From: Sphingobacterium thalpophilum
GTDB taxonomy: Bacteria; Bacteroidota; Bacteroidia; Sphingobacteriales; Sphingobacteriaceae
Assembly (NCBI RefSeq): GCF_901482695.1
Contig: NZ_LR590484.1
Span: 4,588,001 to 4,652,000, forward strand
Reading direction: 5' to 3'
DNA length: 64,000 nucleotides
The notes beneath the pieces were generated by a model, which was not told where the DNA came from, ran no database searches, and worked only from the letters and a program-made list of their open reading frames with translations. Shown here piece by piece: positions 1 through 8,873 of the stretch (positions are counted from its first letter, which is position 1; the number at the start of each line of letters is the position of its first letter). A program made the position numbers and the translations under genes.

Positions 1-1285
1 TCAGAAAGCGGCCGAGCTGCTGGCTTTTAACAAGAAGATAATTTTCTGCTGGGGAATGGGATTGACGCAGCAGCCCAATGGTGTAGATATGATCCGGGAG
101 ATTTTGAATATTTTGCTGTTAAAAGGCAGTATCGGCATTAAAGGTGGAGGTGTCTGTCCAGTCAGAGGGCACAGCAATGTACAGGGCAACCGGACCATGT
201 TGATCGACGAGAAGCCTACTGCGGAGCAGCTGGACCGCTTGCAGCAATACTTCGGATTTGATCCACCGAGGGAGCATGGATATGATGTGGTTAGGGCAAT
301 TAAAGCCATGCATGCAGAGCAGGTCAAATTGCTGTTTTGTATGGGTGGTAATTTTCTGTCGGCAACACCGGATACCAGCTATACGGCCAATGCACTTCGG
401 AAACTTAATTTATTAGTCTGTGTGTCGACCAAGTTGAATCGGGGGCATCTCATCCATGGCAAGGAAGCACTGATTTTGCCCACATATGGGCGTAGTGATA
501 AGGATATTGTGAATGGTGAGGTACAGATCGTTAGTACGGAAAATTCCATGGGTGTTGTGCAATCTTCGAAGGGAGTGCTTGATGCTGTCTCCAACAATTT
601 GCTCAATGAGACACAGATTGTATGCCGTATGGCAATGGCGACATTGGGCGCGCGCAGTGTTGTGGATTGGAAGCGATTTCACGACAGTTATGATGCGGTG
701 CGCGATGCCATTGAACGGTGCATACCGGGGTTCGAAAACTACAACGTCAGGGTCCGCCAGAAGGAGGGTTTTTATTTGCCCAATGCTGCCCGTGATCAGC
801 AGGTGTTTGCAGGACAATTTGGCGGACGGGCTCCGTTTACACAGACTGAGTTGCCGGTAAACAAGCTTGAAGAAGATGAATATATGATGGCGACGACAAG
901 GACTCACGATCAGTTCAATACGACGATTTATGGATTGGATGACCGTTATAGAGGTATTAAAAACGAACGGCGTGTGGTGCTTATGAATCAACGAGATATA
1001 GACAAAGCTGGTTTTAAGGCTGGCGATAAAGTTGATCTATTTAATTATGATGATGCTATAGAACGTATAGCGCCATTATTTGTGATTGTGCCTTATCAGA
1101 TTCCGGAGAAAAATGCAGTCACCTATTTTCCCGAAACAAATGTGCTCGTGTCGGTCAACAATGTGGTCAAGGAAAGCAATATGCCAGCTTCAAAATATGT
1201 GAAAATTAAGATCAAAAGACACGACCCGCAGATTTATCATAAGGTGGATGAAACGTTATATCTGGCAGCGAATCAGCGTCCCTGA
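1..1285 (+). CDS. FdhF/YdeP-family molybdopterin oxidoreductase, 3' part
   Basis: The frame is open from base 2, so the gene begins outside the window and only the C-terminal part of the protein (about 427 residues) is present. The stretch containing GVCPVRGHSNVQG and the later MGGNFLSATPD segment are typical of the YdeP-like formate dehydrogenase alpha-subunit homologues, which carry bis-MGD molybdenum and usually lack a known physiological substrate (family knowledge). The C-terminal third is the molybdopterin-dinucleotide-binding beta-barrel domain. The gene converges on the MobA-type gene and the two overlap by 13 bases at their 3' ends. The substrate cannot be told from sequence; formate is not implied. 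Confidence 0.85.
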   Translation, partial: QKAAELLAFNKKIIFCWGMGLTQQPNGVDMIREILNILLLKGSIGIKGGGVCPVRGHSNVQGNRTMLIDEKPTAEQLDRLQQYFGFDPPREHGYDVVRAIKAMHAEQVKLLFCMGGNFLSATPDTSYTANALRKLNLLVCVSTKLNRGHLIHGKEALILPTYGRSDKDIVNGEVQIVSTENSMGVVQSSKGVLDAVSNNLLNETQIVCRMAMATLGARSVVDWKRFHDSYDAVRDAIERCIPGFENYNVRVRQKEGFYLPNAARDQQVFAGQFGGRAPFTQTELPVNKLEEDEYMMATTRTHDQFNTTIYGLDDRYRGIKNERRVVLMNQRDIDKAGFKAGDKVDLFNYDDAIERIAPLFVIVPYQIPEKNAVTYFPETNVLVSVNNVVKESNMPASKYVKIKIKRHDPQIYHKVDETLYLAANQRP

Positions 1286-1878
1286 CGGGTAGCGGCGATC
1301 AGGGGTACCTGTTTTGCTTCTTGCGGTGTATTGACATTGAACAGTATTGTCGGATCGGCTGGTGTAAGCATTTGTACGGGCATGTTGTCGAGTGCTTGTC
1401 GGAGGGCGTAATTGCCTGCTGTCGCAACTTCCTGTAAGGTTCGATAGCTTTGCGGTTCCCAGATAGCTATCAGCGGCTCAGGCAGTCCATTTATCGGGTT
1501 TCGGAATGCCGTCACCATTTTGCTGCTGTCACGATGTGCGATGAGCTGTTTCAATGCCTGTTCATTTACAAAGGGTAGATCACAGGCCAGTACCAGCCAA
1601 GCGGAATGGGTATCGGATTCAAATGCACTTAAAATACCTCCCATAGGTCCTATATCCAGATGTGCATCAGGTAGCGCAGGAAAAGGTTGCTGCCCCAGTT
1701 CGGCGCATTGTTCGGGACGACAGGAAAAACAGACTTGAGCACAATAAGGGGCCAGCAAATCTGCTAAGTACTCACGCTGCAACTTGTCATGCCAGACCAT
1801 TTTCTCTTTTGGGGTTCCCATACGCCGGCTCTTTCCGCCGATGAGTATAAGGCCATTTAAAGAAGCTGATTTTTCCAT
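1273..1878 (-). CDS. mobA: molybdenum cofactor guanylyltransferase (MobA-like NTP transferase)
   Basis: A 201-residue protein of the usual MobA size. MobA transfers GMP from GTP to molybdopterin to make the MGD cofactor needed by the nitrate reductase of this operon and by the neighbouring YdeP-like enzyme. The N-terminal LILIGGKSRRMGTPKEK segment is the nucleotide-binding signature (G-G-x-S-x-R-M-G...K), and LVLACDLPF carries the metal-binding Asp. It is the last gene of the minus-strand nitrate operon, 125 bases after the rubredoxin-protein gene. Should not be confused with the mobilisation protein MobA further right. A CTP-using homologue (MocA) cannot be excluded, but the MGD-type neighbours favour MobA. 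Confidence 0.87.
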   Translation of the reverse strand: MEKSASLNGLILIGGKSRRMGTPKEKMVWHDKLQREYLADLLAPYCAQVCFSCRPEQCAELGQQPFPALPDAHLDIGPMGGILSAFESDTHSAWLVLACDLPFVNEQALKQLIAHRDSSKMVTAFRNPINGLPEPLIAIWEPQSYRTLQEVATAGNYALRQALDNMPVQMLTPADPTILFNVNTPQEAKQVPLIAATRQGR

Positions 1879-2003
1879 ATTGATACCATGTTTACTTCAT
1901 TTTTTTTCTTCACGCTGTCGTCGGTATGCACTCGAAAATGCGATACTATTCCATCAAAACGAAATTTAAGCAATTTTACTGAATTTGCGTGTGAATTAGC
2001 ATC

Positions 2004-3491
2004 TTATTTAACAATCGAAACAGCTTGGAAATCACTTATGCTGGCGTCACATACGCTACAGCAATAATGGGGTGGGAGATCGCCAAACGCCGTTTGTGCC
2101 GGAATATTTTGTGTACTGTCGCCCCATTGAGGGTCGTAAATCGTCTTACAATAAGGACATTGATGCAGTTCTGTTGGCAGGCTCTGCTCTTCAGCTGGCG
2201 GCTCCGGAAGGGCTGTCGGCCGCAATGATGTCAGCTGTCCCTGTAGTTGATAAAAGTCTTCGCATAAAGCCAAGATAACATGAATAAGGTTATCGCGGTC
2301 CACGCGTTTTCGGTAAGTAATGAGGTCTTTTGAATTGGGGTTGAAATTACGTGTATGCTGTACCTGAAACCAGGAGCGCTTTCCCCGGGACATCATAAAG
2401 CGGAGAATGACGGAACCCCAGATACCACTTTTGGAATGCATTTTTACACCGAAACAAAGTTTATAAGTACGTGTGTCCAGCCAGTTCATCTGATGGACAA
2501 GCTCCTGCTTTAAGACGAGTCCGAGCGAATCGTAATCCTCTGTCTGCCAGTTTAGTTCGTTGAGCGCATGACGGAGATTGACTCGATGTTTGTCTAATAC
2601 GGCATCCCAATCGGGTCGGGTGTTGTGCTGTATATCTTTGATGATGATTGATTTCCATGGTGTGCTATACACCTGGCCGATCCTATGTTTTAAGCAAACA
2701 TGACAGATGTCCTTTAATAGTGCGATGGAGAATGTTTCGGAGCGGCGATACATTCCGAGCCAGAGACGATCATGATAGTGATTAAATCCCTCGTAATAAG
2801 GTAATTTAAACGCTGGTTCTACGAAAGCATTTGTGATCGGTTGAAACAGAAATTTTCTCGAGACAAAGGCAAGTTGTTCCAGATGTTGTCCAAGCTGCTG
2901 TCCTGCAGCTGTATTGTCGACCCGGATGTCGGTCAGCAAGGGTTCCAGAAAATGGGAGAGCTCGGCTATATCATCCGTATTCACTAATGAAGACCAGTTG
3001 TGGAAAATATTTGAACCGGGAAAGCGTATATGTAAGTACCAGTAGCTGCTGATGTCCGCTGTGATAAAATTTAGATTACCTGTATAGTAAGGCACGAGTG
3101 ACTGTGTGCAGTCGACGATATTGATTTTAAGTTTAGGGACAAATTCGAAGCTGTCAAGTATATCCTTATATACCCCTTCACGGATCCAGGTGGACTGACT
3201 AAAGATGCCGTCCGCCACGTAGGAACTCACGATATTCGGACAGCTGTCACCGCTGATTTCGTATGTCAGTTCCTGATTGAGCAGTACATATTCAAGATCT
3301 TCCAGCTGTGTTTGCGAGACATAAAAATAAATCTGCTGGCGGCTGCCAAATCGGAGTTCATGAATTCCGATCTGTTCGAGTGGCTCAAGCAGGCCTGCCA
3401 ACTCGCCTGTGGAAATGGCGCCGCCAGGAAAATTGACTTTAACAAAAAGATCGTCTGAAGGCGCTTCCCCTGTGTGTATATTATTGGGCAT
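2004..3491 (-). CDS. sulfite/nitrite-reductase-like protein with C-terminal rubredoxin domain
   Basis: 495 residues. The N-terminal part has the ferredoxin-like half-domain pattern of siroheme nitrite/sulfite reductases (GGAISTGELAGLLEPL, then RFGSRQQIYFYV), repeated around residues 255-290 (VCLKHRIGQVYSTPWKSIII). The C-terminus (about 440-495) is a rubredoxin-type iron site with Cys445-x2-Cys448 and Cys478-x2-Cys481. I do not find the CX5C...CX3C cysteines that hold the [4Fe-4S]-siroheme centre in NirA/CysI, so catalysis of nitrite reduction by this chain alone is doubtful. Its start overlaps the end of the nitrate reductase gene by 11 bases, implying translational coupling and a shared job: electron delivery, assembly, or an unusual nitrite reductase. 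Function unproven. Confidence 0.7.
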   Translation of the reverse strand: MPNNIHTGEAPSDDLFVKVNFPGGAISTGELAGLLEPLEQIGIHELRFGSRQQIYFYVSQTQLEDLEYVLLNQELTYEISGDSCPNIVSSYVADGIFSQSTWIREGVYKDILDSFEFVPKLKINIVDCTQSLVPYYTGNLNFITADISSYWYLHIRFPGSNIFHNWSSLVNTDDIAELSHFLEPLLTDIRVDNTAAGQQLGQHLEQLAFVSRKFLFQPITNAFVEPAFKLPYYEGFNHYHDRLWLGMYRRSETFSIALLKDICHVCLKHRIGQVYSTPWKSIIIKDIQHNTRPDWDAVLDKHRVNLRHALNELNWQTEDYDSLGLVLKQELVHQMNWLDTRTYKLCFGVKMHSKSGIWGSVILRFMMSRGKRSWFQVQHTRNFNPNSKDLITYRKRVDRDNLIHVILALCEDFYQLQGQLTSLRPTALPEPPAEEQSLPTELHQCPYCKTIYDPQWGDSTQNIPAQTAFGDLPPHYCCSVCDASISDFQAVSIVK

Positions 3492-6400
3492 AAGTTTCCG
3501 TTTCTTTTGAATAATCTGTTTGATACTGTTCTAGAATGCGTTTTACTTCGGGTCTGCAGGAACCACAGCCACTGCCAGCTCCTGTCGCTTCGCATAGCTG
3601 GGCGATTTCAGTGCAACCGCTTTCCATTCTTTTCTTCAGATTACCTTCGCCTACCTGACTACAGGAGCAGACGAGTCTGCCGACGACAGGTTCTCTGGAT
3701 TCACCACTTCTTAGGAGCTGGAGACGTTTTTCGCTGAGTTCAATTTTATTCGCAATCAGATTTTTGAATTCTAGAAATTCATTTTTATCGCCAATTAAAA
3801 TGGCCCCGACCAATTTGTCCTGATGGATGATACATTTTTTATAATATCGTTTCGCTTTATCAATAAAGATGATTTCTTCGTAGCTTTCATTAGGCGCTTC
3901 TGACAGGCCGATACTACATAAATCAAACCCCTGTATTTTGATGATATTCATCAATAAACTGCCTTTGTAATAACGGCTAATGTCACCTTGATGGTAGTGA
4001 GCAACCACTGCGGCTTGTTCTTCAGCAGCAGCTGTGATACCGTAACTGGCGCCTTCAAATTCGGCAATTTCGCCAATAGCATAAATCGAAGGGTCGCTGG
4101 TCTTCATATAGTGATCTACGACCACGCCACGTTGGCAAAGCAAACCTGCGTCTTTCGCAAGCTCGATATTTGGTGTGGTTCCGATAGCAAACAGCAGAGC
4201 ATCGCATTTGATTTGCCGGCCACTTTTTAATTCAATTTTGGTCAGCTTATGTCGGCCATAATAGAGCTGTACCTCATCGTTATAGAATATGTCGCAGCCT
4301 TGATCGATCATCTCCTCGTGTAACAGCTGGCTTCCTATGGGGTCCAGCTGCCTATTGAGGAAGCGGGACACACGTTGTACAATGGTGACTTTGATGCCTA
4401 TTTCACGTAGTGACGCCGCCATCTCCAGACCTAATAATCCGCCGCCTACAATGACGGCTTGTCCCTGTTTGGGTAGGTATTTCTTCAATTGATCCGCATC
4501 AGTACGGCGTCTCATAGTGAAAATACCGGGTAGTTTTGGGACGTGTTTGGGCAGCGTCGGACGGCTTCCGGTAGCCAAGATCAAGATATCGTAATGTGTC
4601 TTTGTGCCCCTGGAATCCAGGACATATTTCTGCATACGATCTATGGATGTAACGTGTACGCCACGGATATGACGGATGTGGTATTTCTGCTCTTCCTCTG
4701 CATCCATTTTGACGAGCTGTTGCCATTTAAATTCGCCGCTGATATAGTGAGGAAGCATGACGCGGTTATAAAATGGGGTATCTTCGTTGCTAAACACGAT
4801 GATCTCATCGGTTTGATTCAGTTGGCGATACTCACGTACGAAGCCATGAGCCGCAGCGCCGGCGCCTATTATGACAATGCGCTCTTTTTCCTTGATGTGC
4901 TTTTCGACGCTGACGGCGCAGAATTTGAAGTCTGGTTCTTTCGAAATAGGGTCCACGAGATCGTTGGTAACATTGTTGACGCGATTGAGGTCTGAACCCA
5001 ATAATTTGCCCCAGTGCATGGGCATAAATACCACTCCGGGCTTGATGGTATTGCTGATGCGGGCTTTGACACGTACATCGCCCCGCCGGGATCTTACGTT
5101 GACCAGCTGTCCTTCTTTTAGCTCCAGGGTATGGGCGTCGGCTGGGTGAATCTCTAAGAAGGCCTCAGAAATATGCTGGTTCAGCTTGCTGACTTTTCCG
5201 GTCTTCGTCATGGTATGCCATTGATCACGGATTCTTCCGGTAGTGAGTATCAGGGGAAAGTTATTGTCCGGCATTTCGCTGGGGCAATCATCCGGTGGGC
5301 TATGCAATACGGCACGTCGGTGCGGAGTATAAAATTCTTTGTTTTGAAACAAACGCGGTGTTCCGGTTTTCAGTTTCCGGTCGAAAGGCCATTGCACCGT
5401 GTTGAGCTGATCGATAAGCTCATAGGTCAGTCCGTTGATGTGGATATTTGTTCCGGCGGTCAGCTGGGTATGTTCTTTGTAGATATCCTCCATTGTGTTG
5501 TATGAAAAGCCTTTGAAGCCCATCTTTTGTGCAAATTTCGATAGAATGACGGCATCGGGCAGTGCATCGCCGGGAGGTTCTACTGCTTTCTGGAGGTGGC
5601 TTATTCTACGCTCGGAATTGGTCATTGTGCCTTCTTTTTCTGCCCATGCAGCTGCCGGCAGGACAATATCCGCGTATGACAAGGTCTGAGGTTTGTTTGA
5701 AATTTCCTGTACAACCACGAATTTGGCACTTTCAAGCGCCTTTTCGGCTAGACGTACATTGGGCAGGCTGGTCAATGGGTTGGTACAGAGTATCCATATT
5801 GCTTTTAAGCGGCCATCAGCCAAGGCTTCAAACATCTCGGTCGCGGTGTACCCTGGTTTATTGCTGATTGTGGTGCCCGACCAAAAGTTTTGCAATTCAT
5901 GCCGATGCTCGATATTCTCGAGATCGCGATGAGCAGGCAATAGGTTGGCCAGTCCGCCGACTTCTCTTCCCCCCATGGCGTTGGGCTGGCCTGTCAGGGA
6001 GAAGGGGCCGCATCCGGGTTTTCCGATTTGGCCGGTGATCAAGTTAAGGTTGATTAAACTTAGATTCTTATTTACTCCTGCAGCACTCTGGTTGAGGCCC
6101 ATCGTCCACATGCTCAGAAAACGTTTAGACGTTCCGATAAATTGTGCTGCGAGCTGAATGTCGGTAGCGGGAACACCACATATAGAAGCGGATTCGGTTA
6201 ACGAGCGTTGGAAGACCCGTTGTCTATATTCGTTATAGCCTTCTGTATGGGCGTGGATGAAGTCGCTGTCGATGTAGCCCTGTTCAATCAGCAACCGTCC
6301 GATCGCGTAGTTTAAAACGATGTCTGTGCCGGGGTTGATCTGAAGGTGCAGGTCGGACACGGCGCAGGAATCCGTTATCCGTGGGTCGACGATGATAATT

Positions 6401-7002
6401 TTTGTATTCGGATGCTGGGCTTTGTGGGTTTCGACGCGGCGCCATAAAATAGGGTGACACCATGCAGGATTTGCTCCCTCAATCAAAAAGCAGTCTGCAA
6501 GCTCAATGTCGTCATAACAGATCGGTACACTGTCCTCACCGAGCACTTTTTTATACGCAGCTACGGCACTACTCATACATAAGCGCGAATTTGTATCGAT
6601 ATTGTTGGTTCCTATAAAGCCTTTTACCAGTTTGTTAAGAACGTAATATTCTTCCGTCAGGCACTGTCCGGAGGCATAGAATGCTACGGAGTCGGGGCCA
6701 TATTTATCGATAAGGGTGCTGAATACGGCGGCAGCGCGTTCGAGCGCCTCGTCCCAGGATACTGGCTGCAGTGGGCTTGATCGGTGGTGGCGCATTTGCG
6801 GATAAAGGAGGCGATCAGTGCGGTCATTTACCGTGTATTGCAGATTCATGCCTTTGCTGCACAGTTTTCCGTGGTTGACGGGGTGGTCGGGATCACCCAC
6901 AACGGTGACCGAATGGTCTTTTTCGACCGCAATTTTTACTCCGCAGCCAACACCACAATAGCAACAGGTGCTCCGAAGAGTGTTTTTTTGTTCCTTGTTC
7001 AT
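3481..7002 (-). CDS. assimilatory nitrate reductase, NasC-NasB fusion
   Basis: 1173 residues combining two proteins that are separate in, for example, Bacillus. Residues 1 to about 700 are a cytoplasmic Nas-type molybdoenzyme: [4Fe-4S] ligands Cys13, Cys16, Cys20, Cys48; a probable Mo-ligand Cys142 in NSRLCMSS; and a C-terminal MGD-binding domain. From about 710 follows a pyridine-nucleotide-disulfide-oxidoreductase module (FAD motif GAGAAA; NAD motif VGGGLLGLEMA). A BFD-like [2Fe-2S] domain ends the chain (CSC, then CGSC about 33 residues later). The protein should reduce nitrate to nitrite with NAD(P)H and no separate electron-transfer subunit. It starts 10 bases after narK and overlaps the rubredoxin gene. 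There is no signal peptide, consistent with assimilation. Confidence 0.88.
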   Translation of the reverse strand: MNKEQKNTLRSTCCYCGVGCGVKIAVEKDHSVTVVGDPDHPVNHGKLCSKGMNLQYTVNDRTDRLLYPQMRHHRSSPLQPVSWDEALERAAAVFSTLIDKYGPDSVAFYASGQCLTEEYYVLNKLVKGFIGTNNIDTNSRLCMSSAVAAYKKVLGEDSVPICYDDIELADCFLIEGANPAWCHPILWRRVETHKAQHPNTKIIIVDPRITDSCAVSDLHLQINPGTDIVLNYAIGRLLIEQGYIDSDFIHAHTEGYNEYRQRVFQRSLTESASICGVPATDIQLAAQFIGTSKRFLSMWTMGLNQSAAGVNKNLSLINLNLITGQIGKPGCGPFSLTGQPNAMGGREVGGLANLLPAHRDLENIEHRHELQNFWSGTTISNKPGYTATEMFEALADGRLKAIWILCTNPLTSLPNVRLAEKALESAKFVVVQEISNKPQTLSYADIVLPAAAWAEKEGTMTNSERRISHLQKAVEPPGDALPDAVILSKFAQKMGFKGFSYNTMEDIYKEHTQLTAGTNIHINGLTYELIDQLNTVQWPFDRKLKTGTPRLFQNKEFYTPHRRAVLHSPPDDCPSEMPDNNFPLILTTGRIRDQWHTMTKTGKVSKLNQHISEAFLEIHPADAHTLELKEGQLVNVRSRRGDVRVKARISNTIKPGVVFMPMHWGKLLGSDLNRVNNVTNDLVDPISKEPDFKFCAVSVEKHIKEKERIVIIGAGAAAHGFVREYRQLNQTDEIIVFSNEDTPFYNRVMLPHYISGEFKWQQLVKMDAEEEQKYHIRHIRGVHVTSIDRMQKYVLDSRGTKTHYDILILATGSRPTLPKHVPKLPGIFTMRRRTDADQLKKYLPKQGQAVIVGGGLLGLEMAASLREIGIKVTIVQRVSRFLNRQLDPIGSQLLHEEMIDQGCDIFYNDEVQLYYGRHKLTKIELKSGRQIKCDALLFAIGTTPNIELAKDAGLLCQRGVVVDHYMKTSDPSIYAIGEIAEFEGASYGITAAAEEQAAVVAHYHQGDISRYYKGSLLMNIIKIQGFDLCSIGLSEAPNESYEEIIFIDKAKRYYKKCIIHQDKLVGAILIGDKNEFLEFKNLIANKIELSEKRLQLLRSGESREPVVGRLVCSCSQVGEGNLKKRMESGCTEIAQLCEATGAGSGCGSCRPEVKRILEQYQTDYSKETETYAQ

Positions 7003-7012
7003 GTACAGAAAT

Positions 7013-8323
7013 CTAGTTTTGAACTTCCAGAGTGGCTATTTGTGGTGCCCGCGCCGCTCTCGGTACAAAGCGGACAAGAAGCACTGTAAGACCAATGAAT
7101 ATAACACCTATGCCTATATATTGGAAGGCATCTGCATAGCTTAAAGTTTCGGATTTGAACAGGAAACCTACAAGCATAGCACCTATATTGCCTCCTGCAC
7201 CCACGATTCCGCTTACGGTGCCGATATTTTCTTTGTTGATAAATGGGACAATTCCATACGTGCAGCCGTTTGCCATTTTGAGAAACAATGCGAAGAGCAG
7301 CATCGTCACGATGGCGAGGGCTAAGGTTCCGGAATTCGCAAAAAGACTAATCCCCAGGCCCTCCAATAGCAGCAAGGTTCCAAGTAATATTGCTTTACCA
7401 CGTATACCATGGTTGTTGCCCACTTTATCGCTGACGATGCCTCCCAAAGCGCGTGCAAAAATATTCATGCCGCCAAAAATACTTGCGAGAGCCCCTGCCA
7501 TGATGATCCCCGTGCCAAAGCGGTCGATGAAGAATGTTGCAGCCACGTTATCAACTGTAATTTCGATTCCGAAGCAGGCTGCGTATGCTAGTGTAAGGAT
7601 CCATACCCGATAATCTTTCAAAACGGTCAGAAGAGATCCTTTCGGCCGGGCCGCCGTCTCCCTTTCTTTGTGCAGCTCTTTGAAATCGCCTTGTGGCGTG
7701 TCTTTCGTGTATCGGTAATATATAAATGCCATGATAAGCAAAATAGTACCCGGTACAAGCATAGCCAGGCGCCAGGAGTCTAGGTGACTGACAAGGCCCA
7801 TTCCAGCAAATGCCGCTGCGATTAATGGCATAATCAGGTTGGTAACACCGCCGCCGAGATTACCCCATCCGCCGGTGACTGCATTGGCAGTTCCAATTAT
7901 ATTAGGAGCAAACATCATCGACGTATGGAATTGTGTTACGACAAATGATGCCCCGATAATTCCGATGAAAAATCTATATAAGAGAAAAGACTCGTAACTG
8001 TTGCTCAGGCCAATAAGCATTACCGGCAAGGCGCCAGTAACCAAAAGTAAGGTATAGGTGATCCTTGGTCCAAATCTGTCACACATCTTTCCTACAAAAA
8101 GTCTTGCGATGATGGTTGCGGAAACCGAGGCGATGATTATATTGCCAATCTCGTTCTTGCTCAGTCCTAGCTGTTCCCGGACGAGCGGCATCAATGGGGC
8201 GACGCCAAACCAGCCAAAAAAACAAAAGAAAAATGTGATCCAAGTGATATGGAACGTTCGCATTTGGATGCCTTTGAAAGAAAAAATACGGAGATGATCG
8301 AGTGGTTTAGGTTGTTCTTTCAT
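7013..8323 (-). CDS. narK: NarK/NasA-type nitrate/nitrite transporter (MFS)
   Basis: A 436-residue major-facilitator protein with about 12 hydrophobic segments. The FFGWFGVAPLMPLVREQLGLS start, the MFS loop GKMCDRFGPR and the glycine-rich AVTGGWGNLGGG segment are the nitrate-signature features of the NNP family. It would import nitrate for the fusion reductase encoded 10 bases downstream. The frame is open for another 45 codons upstream (to 8458), but those codons are lysine/tyrosine-rich AT DNA. The Met at 8323 (MKEQPKPLDHLRIF) fits the family length and leaves room for a promoter, so I chose it. The region upstream carries a perfect 24-bp palindrome. Confidence 0.88.
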   Translation of the reverse strand: MKEQPKPLDHLRIFSFKGIQMRTFHITWITFFFCFFGWFGVAPLMPLVREQLGLSKNEIGNIIIASVSATIIARLFVGKMCDRFGPRITYTLLLVTGALPVMLIGLSNSYESFLLYRFFIGIIGASFVVTQFHTSMMFAPNIIGTANAVTGGWGNLGGGVTNLIMPLIAAAFAGMGLVSHLDSWRLAMLVPGTILLIMAFIYYRYTKDTPQGDFKELHKERETAARPKGSLLTVLKDYRVWILTLAYAACFGIEITVDNVAATFFIDRFGTGIIMAGALASIFGGMNIFARALGGIVSDKVGNNHGIRGKAILLGTLLLLEGLGISLFANSGTLALAIVTMLLFALFLKMANGCTYGIVPFINKENIGTVSGIVGAGGNIGAMLVGFLFKSETLSYADAFQYIGIGVIFIGLTVLLVRFVPRAARAPQIATLEVQN

Positions 8324-8439
8324 GATATTGAGGTTTTTTTTGTTGATTTTTTTATATTTTCTCAGTAAAACATAGGTTTTATATCTTGTTTTTGTTGTTT
8401 TTTTAATTGTTTTTAATGATATGCTATAAATATAGTGTA

Positions 8440-8463
8440 AAAATATGATATATATCATATTTT
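8440..8463. promoter_or_regulatory. perfect 24-bp palindrome upstream of the nitrate operon
   Basis: Bases 8440-8463 are an exact inverted repeat centred at 8451/8452. The core reads TATGA-N6-TCATA, which has the half-site spacing of CRP/FNR-family operators. It is centred about 128 bases upstream of the narK start codon. The operator role is inference. Confidence 0.5.
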
Positions 8464-8873
8464 ATTTTGTTTAATCTTTTGTATGTTTAATATTGTAGTG
8501 TTTTTTTTTACTATAATTTTGAATTTAATAGTGTGTCTTGGTTAATTTTTAATGTATTTATTGTTGTTTTTCATGGTTTTGTATGTGTTTTTTTTTGGAT
8601 TTTAGTTTTAAGAAATGATTTTTATTTGGGTATATTTACTGTTTTATTCTATTTTTTATTCTTCATTAGTTGATTTTTGATGGTTTGGCTGTTTTTTTTT
8701 GAGAATTTAGTATGTAATTGTCGAGATGAGTTTTGTTTTACACTTTTTTGTACTAAATAAACAGAGTGTATCCTCCAACCTGCGGGGGAGGGCATCCATG
8801 TACCCGAAGAGTGGATAAAGGAAGGAAGATACCTGAAGCTATCCAATGTCACTAGCTTCAGGTATTTGTCAGG
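8464..8873. other. AT-rich intergenic stretch without a convincing gene
   Basis: A very T-rich stretch on the plus strand separates the nitrate operon promoter from the metalloprotease gene. A 67-codon frame at 8649-8852 on the minus strand has no recognisable family, no hydrophobic leader and lysine-rich AT-driven composition, so I do not call it. The only structure I see is the hairpin at 8829-8865. Confidence 0.5.
8829..8865 (-). terminator. hairpin after the metalloprotease gene
   Basis: A 12-bp perfect stem (8829-8840 with 8854-8865) around a 13-base loop lies nine bases past the stop codon of the minus-strand gene. The following minus-strand DNA is only moderately T-rich, so intrinsic termination is likely but not certain. 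Confidence 0.55.

Noticed and set aside
2004..3491. Plain assimilatory nitrite reductase (NirA)
   Set aside because: The fold pattern is there but I cannot find the siroheme/[4Fe-4S] cysteine pairs, so the enzyme name is not supported.
8323..8458. N-terminal extension of the nitrate transporter
   Set aside because: The extra 45 codons are Lys/Tyr-rich AT DNA without family similarity, and they occupy the likely promoter.
8649..8852. 67-codon open frame on the minus strand
   Set aside because: Composition follows the AT-rich DNA, there is no recognisable family or leader, and part of it covers the metalloprotease terminator.
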